Source of the DNA: Salinarimonas chemoclinalis
GTDB taxonomy: Bacteria; Pseudomonadota; Alphaproteobacteria; Rhizobiales; Beijerinckiaceae
Reading direction: 5' to 3'
DNA: 64,000 bases
Assembly (NCBI RefSeq): GCF_041514305.1
Contig: NZ_JBGMWH010000009.1
Location: 91,440 to 155,439 of the forward strand
The notes below the pieces were generated by a model that searched no databases, was not told the origin of the DNA, and saw only the letters and a list, made by a program, of their open reading frames with translations. Position numbers and translations under genes: made by a program. The first letter of the stretch is position 1. Every line of letters starts with the position of its first letter. Below are positions 37,872 through 47,342 of this stretch, one piece after another.

Positions 37872-38900
37872 ATGCCCGCGCCCTCCCCCGCCGCATCGCT
37901 CCCGCTCGCTGCCGCCGTGCCGCGCCCCTGGCTGCGGATCGCGCTCGCGATCGGCGCGGTCGTCCTCGTCGCCGGAGCCTGCGCGCTGCTGATCTGGGCC
38001 TTCCTGCCCCCCGCCCCGCCGCCGCGCCCCTCGCCGTTCGGCGTCGGCGTTCCCGAGGCGCCGCCGCGGACCGGGGCGCTCGCACGGTTGCTCGCGGTCT
38101 TCCAGAGCACGTTCTACGACGGGCTGCGCGGGGCGGTGAGCGCGCTGACGGAGAGCGGCGCCGCCTTCCCGGCGCTGGTCGGGCTGGGCTTCGCCTACGG
38201 CGTCTTCCACGCCGCCGGCCCGGGCCACGGCAAGGCGGTGATCGCCGCCTACCTCGTCGCCGACGGGCGCGCCGCCTGGAAGGGCTTCTCGCTCTCGCTG
38301 GCGGCGGCGCTGCTGCAGGCGCTCGTGGCGATCGCCCTCGTGCTGACCGCCGGCCTCCTCCTCGCCGCCACCGCGCGGGAGATGGACACGGCCACCCGGC
38401 TGATCGAGACGGCGAGCTTCGCCGCGGTGGCGCTGATGGGCGCCCTCGTCGTCTGGCGCAAGGCCGGCACGCTCGCCGGGCTCCTCGCCGCCGCCCGGGG
38501 CGGGGCGGTCGCGCCCGGCTGCGGCGACGGCTGCGCGCACCTGCCGGACCCGCAGACGCTCTCGCGGATGCGCGGCCTGCGCGAGCAGGCCGGCGTCGTC
38601 CTCGCGGCGGGCCTGCGGCCCTGCGCGGGGGCGATCGTGGTGCTCGTCTTCGCGCTGTCGCAGGGGATCGTCTGGGCCGGCGTCGCCGCGACGCTGGCGA
38701 TGGCGCTGGGCACCGCGCTGACCACGGGTCTCATCGCCACCCTCGCGGTCCTCGCAAAGCGCCTCGCGCTCGGCCTCGCCGGCGGGCGCGGCTTGGGCGG
38801 GACGCTGGCGATCGGCGGGCTCGAGCTCCTCGCGGGCGCCTTCGTGCTCGTGCTCGGCCTTGCGCTGCTCGTCGGCGTGTCGCGGATCGGCGCGTTCTGA
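37872..38900 (+). CDS. NicO/RcnA-type nickel-cobalt exporter
   Basis: 342 aa with about seven hydrophobic segments. The NicO marks are present: the FAYGVFHAAGPGHGKAVIAA motif in an early helix, and GLRPCAGAIVVLVFALSQG later. A Cys/His segment (GCGDGCAHLPDPQTLSRM) lies in a loop between them. The N-terminus has an extra helix (IALAIGAVVLVAGACALLIW) and a Pro-rich linker. It probably exports Ni or Co with the DUF1007 partner. The opposite strand is open across this gene as the run-on of the decayed phospholipase D frame. Confidence 0.87.
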   Translation: MPAPSPAASLPLAAAVPRPWLRIALAIGAVVLVAGACALLIWAFLPPAPPPRPSPFGVGVPEAPPRTGALARLLAVFQSTFYDGLRGAVSALTESGAAFPALVGLGFAYGVFHAAGPGHGKAVIAAYLVADGRAAWKGFSLSLAAALLQALVAIALVLTAGLLLAATAREMDTATRLIETASFAAVALMGALVVWRKAGTLAGLLAAARGGAVAPGCGDGCAHLPDPQTLSRMRGLREQAGVVLAAGLRPCAGAIVVLVFALSQGIVWAGVAATLAMALGTALTTGLIATLAVLAKRLALGLAGGRGLGGTLAIGGLELLAGAFVLVLGLALLVGVSRIGAF

Positions 38901-39755
38901 CGCGCGCAGGCGCGCGAGTCCCCGGGCCAATCCCCACCCGGCGAGCGCGCCGAGCGCGCCGAGCGCGAGCGAATGCCCCGCCGAGAGCCGCGCCGGCCCC
39001 GCGCGCCGCCGCCAGGGCTTCCACGAGTCCTCCGCCGAGGCCGGATCGCCCAGGTGATGCGCCGCCGTGAGCGCGCCGAGCGGACCGGCGCGTCGCGGCC
39101 GCAGCCGCCGCAGGCGACGCTCCCCATCGAGCGCCTCGATCGCCGCCCCGAGCCCGCCCCTCGCCCGGCGCGCGGAGGCGACCTCCTCCGCGTCGCACCC
39201 GACGAAGTGCCCGACGAACCGATCGACCGCGCCGTCGATCGCCGCCCGCGTCGCGTCCCCGGCGGGGCCCGGCTCGGCCTCGACGGCGAGGTCGAGCTCG
39301 GTGTCGAAACCGAGCGAGCGGTTGTTCAGGTTGGCCGAGCCGATCCGCAGGAGCCGGTCGTCGGCGAGCGTCAGGCGGATGCGCGGATCGAGCCAGAGCG
39401 GCGCCCGCTGCGGGAAGAGGTCGCGCGTGACCGCGATCGGCAGCACCATGTCCCAGACGTGCAGGCGCACGTCGAGCCGCGGGTTGCGGGCGACGGCGGC
39501 GTTCAGCACGTCCCCGATCGCGTCCGGCTCCCCCGGTGTCGCGCCCCGCGGATCGAGCCGGGTGCGCGGGTCGAAGGCCCAGCCGAGCAGCAGGATCTGA
39601 TGCTCGGCTTCCAGGATCGCGCGCTTGGCCAGCGCGAAGTAGCGCGCATTGTCGAGGACGATCGCCACCCGGCGCGCCCGCGGCGTGCGCCAGGCGGTGT
39701 CGCCGGCGCGCAGGAGGGGAACGGGAGCCGGGAGGGGCGAGGCGGGTGCGATCAT
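38901..39755 (-). pseudogene. Phospholipase D family gene with internal deletion
   Basis: Starts at the ATG at 39755. The N-terminal part is normal for a proteobacterial PLD (ARYFALAKRAILEAEHQILL, LGWAFDPRTRLDP, VRLHVWDMVLPIAV). It then jumps from LDPRIRL straight to DDRLLRIGSANLNNRSLGFD, the end of the second HKD motif. The first HKD motif and the His-x-Lys of the second are missing, about 200 residues in all, without frame loss. The C-terminal hydrophobic stretch follows, and no stop is met: the frame stays open through the antisense of nicO to 37830. It cannot have normal PLD activity. The end coordinate is set at the nicO stop. Confidence 0.72.
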
Positions 39756-39902
39756 CCGCTGTAGGACGCGCCGGACGTGCGGACGGTTCCCGGTACGCTT
39801 CCACCCGCCGATATCGTCCTCGCGCCTCTCGCCGCGAGAGCCGATCGACGCGCACCGGGCGGCTGGAACGGAGCCGCGCCGTTGCCGAAAGGCGATCGGG
39901 AA

Positions 39903-40057
39903 CTCCCCTCTTCCTCGTTGAGAGGGGTGGGGGGTGTGGGGCCTCCAGGACATTGCTCGGTATCGATGCCGGCGGGCGTCGTCGGAGCGCTGCAACGGCC
40001 CGGGACCAGTCCTGCACGCCCCACACCCCCGGCCCCTCTCCACGAGGGAGAGGGGAG
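39903..40057. repeat. REP/BIME-like inverted repeat
   Basis: A left arm (39903-39960) and a right arm (about 39999-40057) are inverted copies with good similarity over about 55 bp. Each contains its own hairpin, CCCCTCT...AGAGGGG on the left and CCCCTCTC...GAGAGGGG on the right, plus a shared GGGGGTGTGGGGC. The 364-bp gap 39756-40119 otherwise shows no gene. It resembles paired REP elements. Confidence 0.65.
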
Positions 40058-40119
40058 AGCTTCGGCGCTCCGCATTCGCCTCCGCCCGCCGCCGGCGCGC
40101 GAGGAACAGTGCGCTCCTC

Positions 40120-41721
40120 TCACCAGCCCAGCGCGCAGCCGTCCTTGCGCGGGTCCGAGGCGCCGACGAGGACGCCGCGGGCGCGGTCGATCCACACCGC
40201 CTGCGCCCCGCCGATGGGCGCGCCCGCGGCCTCGGGCGCGGCGCCGCGCGCGGCGAGCCAGGCAAAGGTCTCGGCGTCGAAGCCGGTCTCGACCTCCGTG
40301 CGGCCGCCGTAGCCGAACAGGCGCGGCGCGTCGATGGCGGCCTGCAGGTCGAGCCCCTCCTCGAACAAGCGGATCATCAGGTGGGCGTGGCCCGCCGCCT
40401 GGTACTGCCCGCCCATGACGCCGAAGGGCATCAGCGGCGCGCCGTTCGCCTCGACGAGACCGGGAATGATCGTGTGCATCGTGTGCTTGCCCGGCGCGAG
40501 CGCGTTCGCGTGGCCCGCATCGAGCGAGAAGCTCGCCCCGCGACAATGCAGCAGCACGCCGCTCCTCGGCGCGTAGAGCGTCGAGCCGAAGGGGTGGAAC
40601 AGCGAGTTGATGAAGGACACGACGAGCCCGTCGGGATCGACGACCGACAGGCAGATCGTGTCGGTCTCCCACGGTATCGGGCCGAGGTCGCGCCCCGCAC
40701 GCTCGGGTCCGGCGCCCGGCCCGGGATCGGCGGCGGCGCGCCGCACGAAGGCGACGGCCGCCTCGCCGAGGAACCCCTCGAGCGAGACCGGCATCGCGGC
40801 GGGATCGGTGATCGCGCCGTCGCGCAGGCGGTAGGCCGCGCGCGTCGCCTCCGCGTAGAGCCGCAGCCGCTCGGGCCCCCGTGCCGCGCGCCAGACGTCC
40901 CAGCCCTCGAGCGCCTTCAGGACGAGGAGCGCGGTGGCGCCCTGCCCGTTGGGCGGCGTCTCGACCACGTCGATCCCGGCGAAGCGGCTTCGGATCGGCT
41001 CGACCCAGCGTGGCTCGAAGCCGGCGAGATCCTCGTGCACGTGCGTGCCGCCGAGTGCGCGCAGCGTGCCGATCACGTCGTCGGCGACGGCGCCCTCGTA
41101 GAACCCGGCACGGCCCTCGCGCCCAATGGCGCGCAGCGTCGCGGCGAGCGCGGGCTGGCGGTGGACGTCGCCGGCGGCGAGGGGCCGCCCGTCCCGCAGG
41201 AAGGCCGCCGCGCTCTCCGGCCGGCGCGCGAGCCGCGCCGCATGCGCCGCCCAGTCGTAGGCGACGCGCGGCGCGATCGCGTAGCCGGCCTCCGCGACGC
41301 GGGCGGCGGGCTCCATCAGCTCGGCGAGCGGCAGGCGGCCGTGGGCGGCGTGGAGCGCGACCCAGGCGGCGACCGCGCCGGGCACGTTGACCGCGTGCGG
41401 GCTGTCGTCGGGGATCGCCGCGAGCCCGGCGTCCGCCACCGCCGCGCGGTCGACGCCCTTCGGCGCGGGACCGGAGCCCATCAAGGCGCGGGTCGGCGCG
41501 CCGGGCGGGGCGACGAGGGCGAAGCAGTCGCCGCCGATCCCGGTCATGTGCGGCTCGACCACGCAGAGCATGGCGGACGCCGCGAGCGCCGCGTCCGCCG
41601 CGGAGCCGCCACGCTTCATCGTCTCGACGCCGACGAGCGAGGCGAGCGGGTGGGAGGTCGCGATCATCGCGTTGGTGCCGAAGACGGCGGAGCGGCCGGG
41701 GGCCTGGAAATCGCGGAGCAT
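40120..41721 (-). CDS. ggt: Gamma-glutamyltransferase family protein
   Basis: 533 aa from the ATG at 41721. It has the Ntn-hydrolase layout of GGT. The large-subunit part starts AMIATSHPLASLVGVETMKR, GGSAADAALAASAMLCVVEP and GIGGDCFAL. The self-processing site is in WETDTICLSVVDPDGLVVSF (Thr as nucleophile), and the small subunit contains FGVMGGQYQAAGHAHLM. No signal peptide is evident, which places it among the cytoplasmic GGT-like enzymes of alphaproteobacteria. These act on gamma-glutamyl compounds or on related amides (cephalosporin acylase type), so the substrate is open. Confidence 0.88.
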   Translation of the reverse strand: MLRDFQAPGRSAVFGTNAMIATSHPLASLVGVETMKRGGSAADAALAASAMLCVVEPHMTGIGGDCFALVAPPGAPTRALMGSGPAPKGVDRAAVADAGLAAIPDDSPHAVNVPGAVAAWVALHAAHGRLPLAELMEPAARVAEAGYAIAPRVAYDWAAHAARLARRPESAAAFLRDGRPLAAGDVHRQPALAATLRAIGREGRAGFYEGAVADDVIGTLRALGGTHVHEDLAGFEPRWVEPIRSRFAGIDVVETPPNGQGATALLVLKALEGWDVWRAARGPERLRLYAEATRAAYRLRDGAITDPAAMPVSLEGFLGEAAVAFVRRAAADPGPGAGPERAGRDLGPIPWETDTICLSVVDPDGLVVSFINSLFHPFGSTLYAPRSGVLLHCRGASFSLDAGHANALAPGKHTMHTIIPGLVEANGAPLMPFGVMGGQYQAAGHAHLMIRLFEEGLDLQAAIDAPRLFGYGGRTEVETGFDAETFAWLAARGAAPEAAGAPIGGAQAVWIDRARGVLVGASDPRKDGCALGW

Positions 41722-41924
41722 CGCCGGTCCTCCTCGAGGGATGAAGCCTCTTCGTTGTGGGGCCGAACCGCGCGTCTGGCAAGCGCACGCCGCGCGCGGG
41801 CGATCGCGCACGAACGCACGGCGGCTGTGCTCGGCGCGGCTCCGCCGGACCCTCGCGCCCCCGCGCCCCGTTTGCTAGGAGGGAGGCGAGACGCAATCCC
41901 GAACGAGCCCGAGGACGAGAACCC

Positions 41925-43370
41925 ATGCCCGACGTCGCCTATCCGAAGCTCGCCCTGCAGATCGCCGGCGCCTGGCGCCCCGCCATGGACGGGGCGACGC
42001 TCCCCGTGATCGACCCGGCGACCGGCGAGACGATCGGCGCGCTGCCGAAGGCCGGCACCGCCGATCTCGACGAGGCGCTCGCCGCCGCCGACGCCGGCTT
42101 CGCGGCCTGGCGCAAGGTCGGCGCCTTCGATCGCTACAAGATCCTGCGCAAGGCGGCAGACCTCCTGCGCGAGCGCGCCGAGACCATCGCCACCATCATG
42201 ACGATGGAGCAGGGCAAGCCGCTGGCAGAGGCGCGCGTCGAGACGCTCGGCGCGGCCGACACCTGCGACTGGCTCGCCGAGGAGGGCCGGCGCGCCTACG
42301 GGCGGGTGATCCCGCCGCGCTCCGGCGACGTGCTCCAGCTCGTCATGAAGGAGCCCGTCGGGCCGGTCGCCGCCTTCACGCCCTGGAACTTCCCGATCAA
42401 CCAGGCCATGCGCAAGGTCGCCGCGGGCCTGTCGGTCGGCTGCTCGGTGATCCTCAAGGGTCCCGAGGACACGCCGGCCTCGTGCATGGAGATGGTGCGC
42501 TGCTTCCTCGACGCGGGCGTGCCCGGCGAGGCGCTGCAGCTCGTCTTCGGCGTCCCGTCCGAGATCTCGGAATACCTCATTCCCTCGCCGGTGATCCGCA
42601 AGATTTCCTTCACGGGCTCGACGGCGGTGGGCAAGCACCTCGCCGCGCTCGCCGGGCAGCACATGAAGCGCGCGACGATGGAACTCGGCGGCCACGCCCC
42701 CGCGATCGTGTTCGAGGACGCCGACGTGAACAAGGCGCTCTCGGTGCTCTCCGCCAACAAGTACCGCAACGCCGGCCAGGTCTGCATCGCGCCGACCCGC
42801 TTCCTCGTGCACGAGACGGTCTACGACCGCTTCGTGGACGGCTTCGTCGACATCTCCAGGAACCTGACCGTCGGCAACGGCCTCGACCCGCAGACCAAGA
42901 TGGGTCCCCTCGCCCACGCCCGGCGCATCGAGGCGATGGAGACGCTCGTCGCCGACGCGGTCGAGAAGGGCGCGACGCTGCGCACCGGCGGCAAGCGCAT
43001 CGGCAACCAGGGCTTCTTCTTCGAGCCGACCGTGTTCACCGACGTGCCGCGCGACGCGCGCATCATGAACGAGGAGCCCTTCGGGCCGGTCGCCTCGATC
43101 AATCGCTTCAGGGATCGCGACGAGGCGATCGCGGAGGCGAACCGCCTGCCCTACGGGCTCGCCGCCTACGCCTACACCAGCTCCGCGCAGACCGCCTCGG
43201 CGCTGGCGGCGGGGATCGAGAGCGGCATGGTCTCGATCAACCACCACGGCGTGGCGCTGCCGGAGACGCCCTTCGGCGGCATGAAGGATTCCGGCTACGG
43301 CTCGGAAGGCGGCGTCGAGGCGCTCGACGCCTACCTGACGACGAAGTTCGTGACCCAGCAGGGTCTCTGA
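41925..43370 (+). CDS. NAD(P)-dependent aldehyde dehydrogenase, succinate-semialdehyde type
   Basis: 481 aa, ATG at 41925. It is an ALDH-superfamily protein with the GabD-like order: TPWNFPINQAMRKVAAGLSV, SFTGSTAVGKHLAALAGQHM, the catalytic Glu in TMELGGHAPAIVFEDADV, the catalytic Cys in NAGQVCIAPTRFLVHE, and the NEEPFGPVASINRF and PFGGMKDSGYGSEGG ends. It probably oxidises succinate semialdehyde or a similar short-chain aldehyde to the acid. It diverges from the ggt gene (203 bp between starts). Confidence 0.85.
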   Translation: MPDVAYPKLALQIAGAWRPAMDGATLPVIDPATGETIGALPKAGTADLDEALAAADAGFAAWRKVGAFDRYKILRKAADLLRERAETIATIMTMEQGKPLAEARVETLGAADTCDWLAEEGRRAYGRVIPPRSGDVLQLVMKEPVGPVAAFTPWNFPINQAMRKVAAGLSVGCSVILKGPEDTPASCMEMVRCFLDAGVPGEALQLVFGVPSEISEYLIPSPVIRKISFTGSTAVGKHLAALAGQHMKRATMELGGHAPAIVFEDADVNKALSVLSANKYRNAGQVCIAPTRFLVHETVYDRFVDGFVDISRNLTVGNGLDPQTKMGPLAHARRIEAMETLVADAVEKGATLRTGGKRIGNQGFFFEPTVFTDVPRDARIMNEEPFGPVASINRFRDRDEAIAEANRLPYGLAAYAYTSSAQTASALAAGIESGMVSINHHGVALPETPFGGMKDSGYGSEGGVEALDAYLTTKFVTQQGL

Positions 43371-43739
43371 TCGGGTCTGCGATCGGGCTTTCGACCGGAT
43401 ATCCGGTCGCCCTCCGCCCGGGACGCCGCCGCGTGCCCCGGGCCCTCCGACGATGCCGCCGAACCTGACCTCCGGCTGCTCTTTCTGCCCATTTTTCGAG
43501 CAGCCATAGCTGCCTTCGTTTTCATCAAGCCCGCCGCCCGCCGACCCGCCCGGGCCGCCCCTGCCCCCGCCCTTCGAAAAGTTCCGCCGCAACGCGAGGA
43601 TTCGGATTTTCCCGGACACCGCGGCGGACTTGGCACGCCCCTTGATTAACGAGACGCGACCACCCGGGGCCGCCGTGCCCCGTGGTTCGCGCAACCGGCC
43701 GGCGGGGAACGTCCCGTCGGGATCCAAGGGGGCTTGCCC
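43371..43739. other. Upstream region of glnK
   Basis: This 369-bp region has no gene. It contains the inverted repeat GGCTGCTC...GAGCAGCC (43474-43505, 16-nt loop) that may end the dehydrogenase transcript, and a sigma-54 promoter near its end. No NtrC box (GCAC-N-GTGC type) was clear by eye. Confidence 0.5.
43631..43646 (+). promoter_or_regulatory. Sigma-54 promoter of glnK-amtB
   Basis: TGGCACGCCCCTTGAT matches the -24/-12 pattern TGGCACG-N4-TTGC(A/T), with one change in the -12 element. It is 94 bp before the glnK start. Expression should depend on NtrC under nitrogen limitation. Confidence 0.7.
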
Positions 43740-44078
43740 ATGAAGATCGTGATGGCCGTCATCAAGCCGTTCAAGCTCGAGGAGGTGCGCGACGCGCTCA
43801 CCGCTCTGGGCGTGCACGGCCTTACCGTGACCGAGGTGAAGGGTTACGGCCGGCAGAAGGGACACACCGAGATCTACCGCGGCGCCGAGTACGCCGTGAG
43901 CTTCCTGCCCAAGATCAAGATCGAGGTGGCGGTCCCCGCCGACCTCGTCGCCTCGGCGATCGAGGCGATCGCCAACGCCGCCCGGACCGGCCAGATCGGC
44001 GACGGCAAGATCTTCGTCGTGCCGCTGGAGAAGGCGGTGCGGATCCGCACCGGCGAGACCGACGGCGACGCGCTCTGA
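43740..44078 (+). CDS. glnK: PII signal-transduction protein GlnK
   Basis: 112 aa, full PII length. The T-loop carries the uridylylation Tyr51 in GHTEIYRGAEYAVSFLPK, and the B- and C-loop motifs are TGQIGDGKIFVVPLEKAVRI and RTGETDGDAL. It senses 2-oxoglutarate, ATP/ADP and glutamine, and blocks AmtB when nitrogen is ample. Linkage to amtB, 47 bp downstream, and the sigma-54 promoter identify it as GlnK rather than GlnB. Confidence 0.97.
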   Translation: MKIVMAVIKPFKLEEVRDALTALGVHGLTVTEVKGYGRQKGHTEIYRGAEYAVSFLPKIKIEVAVPADLVASAIEAIANAARTGQIGDGKIFVVPLEKAVRIRTGETDGDAL

Positions 44079-44125
44079 GCGCGCGCCCCGCGCTCGTTTC
44101 CCATTCGATCGGAGGAGTTTTCCGA

Positions 44126-45472
44126 ATGATACCTTCCATCCTGACCAAGGCGGCCGCCTCGACGCTCGCGCTCGTCGTGCTCGCCACGGCCGCCGTCGCG
44201 CAGGACGCCGCACCCGAAGCCGCCGAGGCGGTCGAGTACGCGGTCGCCGGCGACACGGCCTTCGTCTTCAACACGCTGCTGTTCCTGATCGGCGGCTTCC
44301 TCGTGATGTGGATGGCCGCGGGCTTCGCGATGCTCGAGGCCGGCATGGTGCGTTCGAAGAACGTCTCCATGCAGTGCCTCAAGAACATCGGCCTGTACTC
44401 CATTGCCGGCCTGATGTTCTGGGTGGTCGGCTACAACCTGATGTACGACGGCGTCGACGGCGGCTTCTTCGGCTCGTTCACGCCCAAGTCGATCCCGGCT
44501 CCCGACGCCGAGGTCGCGGGCGACGGCTACGCCGCGGCGTCCGACTGGTTCTTCCAGATGGTGTTCTGCGCGACGACCGCCTCGATCGTGTCCGGCACCA
44601 TCGCCGAGCGCACCAAGATGTGGCCGTTCTTCATCTTCGTGGCCGTGCTCACGGGCATCATCTACCCGATCACCGGCTCCTGGCAGTGGGGCGCGGGCTG
44701 GCTCTACGAGATGGGCTTCTCCGACTTCGCCGGCTCGACGCTGGTGCACTCGGTCGGCGGCTGGGCCGCGCTCGCGGGCGCGCTCATCATCGGCGCACGC
44801 ACGGACAAGTACACGGCCGACGGCAAGGTGATGCCGCTGCCGGGCTCCTCGATGCCGCTCGCCACGCTCGGCACGTTCATCCTCTGGCTCGGCTGGTTCG
44901 GCTTCAACGGCGCCTCCCAGCTCGCCCTGGGCACGATCTCCGACGCCTCGGCGGTGGCCAAGATCTTCATGAACACCAACCTCGCCGCCGCGGCGGGCGT
45001 GGTGGCCGCGATGATCCTCTGCCAGATCGTCTACAAGAAGGTCGACCTCACCATCGCGCTCAACGGCGCGCTCGCGGGCCTCGTCTCGATCACCGCCGGC
45101 CCGCTCGATCCGTCGGTGCCCCTGGCGATCCTGATCGGTGCCGTCGGCGGCGCGATCGTGGTCTTCGCGGTGCCGCTGCTCGACAAGCTGAAGATCGACG
45201 ACGTGGTGGGCGCCATCCCGGTCCACCTCCTCGCCGGCATCTGGGGCACGATGGTGGTGCCGCTGTCCACCGAGGGTACGAGCTTCGTCACGCAGCTCAT
45301 CGGCGTGGTCTCGATCGGCGCCTTCGCCTTCGTCGCCTCGGGAATCGTCTGGTACGTGCTCAAGATGGCCACCGGCCTGCGCGTGTCGAAGGAGGAGGAG
45401 ATGGCGGGCCTCGACAAGCTCGAGGTCGGCGTCGAAGCCTACCCCGAGTTCGCGGGCGCCGGTCGCGCCTGA
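44126..45472 (+). CDS. amtB: Ammonium transporter AmtB
   Basis: 448 aa, ATG at 44126 with GGAGGAG upstream. A signal peptide (TLALVVLATAAVAQ) is followed by about eleven transmembrane helices. Typical segments include FLVMWMAAGFAMLEAGMVRS, FFQMVFCATTASIVSGTIAE, GSTLVHSVGGWAALAGALII with the first pore His, and IPVHLLAGIWGTMVVPLS with the second. It takes up ammonium and is regulated by direct GlnK binding. Confidence 0.97.
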   Translation: MIPSILTKAAASTLALVVLATAAVAQDAAPEAAEAVEYAVAGDTAFVFNTLLFLIGGFLVMWMAAGFAMLEAGMVRSKNVSMQCLKNIGLYSIAGLMFWVVGYNLMYDGVDGGFFGSFTPKSIPAPDAEVAGDGYAAASDWFFQMVFCATTASIVSGTIAERTKMWPFFIFVAVLTGIIYPITGSWQWGAGWLYEMGFSDFAGSTLVHSVGGWAALAGALIIGARTDKYTADGKVMPLPGSSMPLATLGTFILWLGWFGFNGASQLALGTISDASAVAKIFMNTNLAAAAGVVAAMILCQIVYKKVDLTIALNGALAGLVSITAGPLDPSVPLAILIGAVGGAIVVFAVPLLDKLKIDDVVGAIPVHLLAGIWGTMVVPLSTEGTSFVTQLIGVVSIGAFAFVASGIVWYVLKMATGLRVSKEEEMAGLDKLEVGVEAYPEFAGAGRA

Positions 45473-45506
45473 TCCGAACCCGGTCCGAGCCTTCTGCTCG
45501 AACGAC

Positions 45507-45536
45507 GAACGCCGCGCCCCTCGGGGTGCGGCGTTC
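45507..45536. terminator. Bidirectional hairpin between amtB and prfC
   Basis: GAACGCCGCGCCCC pairs with GGGGTGCGGCGTTC (one wobble) around two bases. It lies between the convergent ends of amtB and prfC. There is no T-run, so it may act as a stabiliser or a weak terminator for both. Confidence 0.65.
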
Positions 45537-45564
45537 CGCATTTCGGAGCCGGGGAGCGCGCGGC

Positions 45565-47166
45565 TCAGGCGGCCTTCTTCTGGTAGTCCTTGATGTCGGT
45601 GAAGCGGATCTGCGGCCAGCGCTCCTCGTCGTAGCGCAGCGAGAAGGCCGAGGGCGCGAGGAAGACCGGCGCCCCGTCGAGATCGTCCGCCATGGCCGAG
45701 CGGTTGGCGGTCATGAACTCGTCGAGCTTCCTCTCGTCGTCCGACGCGATCCAGCGGCACACCGAGAAGCGGGTCTGCTCGTAGTCGATCGGCAGGGAGT
45801 ATTCCGCCTGGAGCCGCTCCTTGAGCACGTCGAGCTGCAGTGCACCGACGACGCCGACGATGGCGCCGGAGCCGTCGTGCGGCACGAAGAGCTGGACGAC
45901 GCCCTCCTCGCCGAGCTGCTGGAGCGCCTCCTTGAGCTTCTTCGCCTTCATGGCGTCGAACAGCTTCACGCGGCGCATGATCTCCGGGGCGAAGGACGGC
46001 ACGCCGCGGAAGACGAGATCCTCGCCCTCGGTGAGCGTATCCCCGATCCTGAGCGTTCCGTGGTTGGGGATGCCGACCACGTCCCCCGCATAGGCCTCGT
46101 CCGCCACCGCGCGATCCTGCGCGAAGAAGAACTGCGGCGCCGACAGCGTGATCGGCTTGCCGGTGCGCACGAGCTTCGCCTTCATGCCGCGCTGGAGCCT
46201 GCCCGAGCACACCCGCATGAAGGCGATGCGGTCGCGGTGGTTCGGGTCCATGTTCGCCTGGATCTTGAAGACGAAGCCGGTCATCCTCGGCTCGCTCGCC
46301 TCGACCGCGCGCCCGTCCGCCTCCTGCGCGCGGGGCGGGGGCGCGACGCGGCCGAGGGAGTCGATCAGGTCGCGCACGCCGTAGTTCCGCAGCGCGGAGC
46401 CGAAGAAAACCGGCGTCAGGTGCCCCTCGCGGAAGGCCTGCAGATCGAAGCGCTTGAGGCCCTCGCGGGCGAGCTCCACCTCTTCGCGGAAGACCGCGCG
46501 CTCGGCCGCATCGGGCAGGAGCGCGTCGAAGAGCGAATCGTCGGGGCCGGTGACCGGGGTCGGCGTCACCTCGTCGTCGAGGCGGCGAACGGTATTCGCC
46601 ACGAGGTCGTAGGTGCCCGCGAAGGCGCGTCCGCGCCCGATCGGCCAGGTCACTGGCGCGATGTCGAGCGCGAGCGTCTTCTCGATCTCGTCGAGGAGGT
46701 CGAAGGGGTCGCGCGTCTCGCGGTCCATCTTGTTGACGAAGGTGACGATCGGGATGTCGCGCAGCCGGCAGACCTCGAACAGCTTGCGCGTGCGCGCCTC
46801 GATGCCCTTGGCGGCGTCGATCACCATCACGGCGGAGTCGACCGCGGTCAGCGTGCGGTAGGTGTCCTCCGAGAAGTCCTCGTGGCCCGGCGTGTCGAGC
46901 AGGTTGAAGACGTGCCCGCCGTACTCGAACGTCATCACCGAGGTGACGACGGAGATCCCGCGGCTCTTCTCGATCGCCATCCAGTCCGAGCGGGTGGAGA
47001 CGCGGTTGCGCTTGGCCTTCACCTCGCCGGCGAGCTGGATCGCGCCGCCGAACAGGAGGAGCTTTTCCGTCAGCGTCGTCTTGCCCGCATCCGGGTGCGA
47101 GATGATGGCGAAGGTGCGACGCGCCGAGGCGGGATCGGCGGCGGCGGGGCGTGCGGCATCGGTCAT
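45565..47166 (-). CDS. prfC: Peptide chain release factor 3
   Basis: 533 aa. The GTPase motifs are FAIISHPDAGKTTLTEKLLL (G1), RGISVVTSVMTFEY (G2), LLDTPGHEDFSEDTYRTL (G3) and FVNKMDRETRDPFDLLDEI (G4). The RF3-specific domains follow (PVFFGSALRNYGVRDLID, VGALQLDVLKERLQAEY). RF3 recycles RF1 and RF2 from the ribosome after termination. Length is normal, and the start at 47166 gives MTDAARPAAADPASARRT. Confidence 0.97.
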   Translation of the reverse strand: MTDAARPAAADPASARRTFAIISHPDAGKTTLTEKLLLFGGAIQLAGEVKAKRNRVSTRSDWMAIEKSRGISVVTSVMTFEYGGHVFNLLDTPGHEDFSEDTYRTLTAVDSAVMVIDAAKGIEARTRKLFEVCRLRDIPIVTFVNKMDRETRDPFDLLDEIEKTLALDIAPVTWPIGRGRAFAGTYDLVANTVRRLDDEVTPTPVTGPDDSLFDALLPDAAERAVFREEVELAREGLKRFDLQAFREGHLTPVFFGSALRNYGVRDLIDSLGRVAPPPRAQEADGRAVEASEPRMTGFVFKIQANMDPNHRDRIAFMRVCSGRLQRGMKAKLVRTGKPITLSAPQFFFAQDRAVADEAYAGDVVGIPNHGTLRIGDTLTEGEDLVFRGVPSFAPEIMRRVKLFDAMKAKKLKEALQQLGEEGVVQLFVPHDGSGAIVGVVGALQLDVLKERLQAEYSLPIDYEQTRFSVCRWIASDDERKLDEFMTANRSAMADDLDGAPVFLAPSAFSLRYDEERWPQIRFTDIKDYQKKAA

Positions 47167-47342
47167 CGGTGGAGCGATCGGGCTCGTGGGGAACGTGGCG
47201 TCTCAGATGGGGCAGATCGCGGCGAAACGCAAATCAGGTCACGCCGTCAGCGACAGCGGTCGAAACACCATATGTCGACTGAACTGCGAAAGTGCTACTT
47301 CTCGGCTGGCATGACCCAGGCGGTGCGGCTAAGCTCGCCTCG

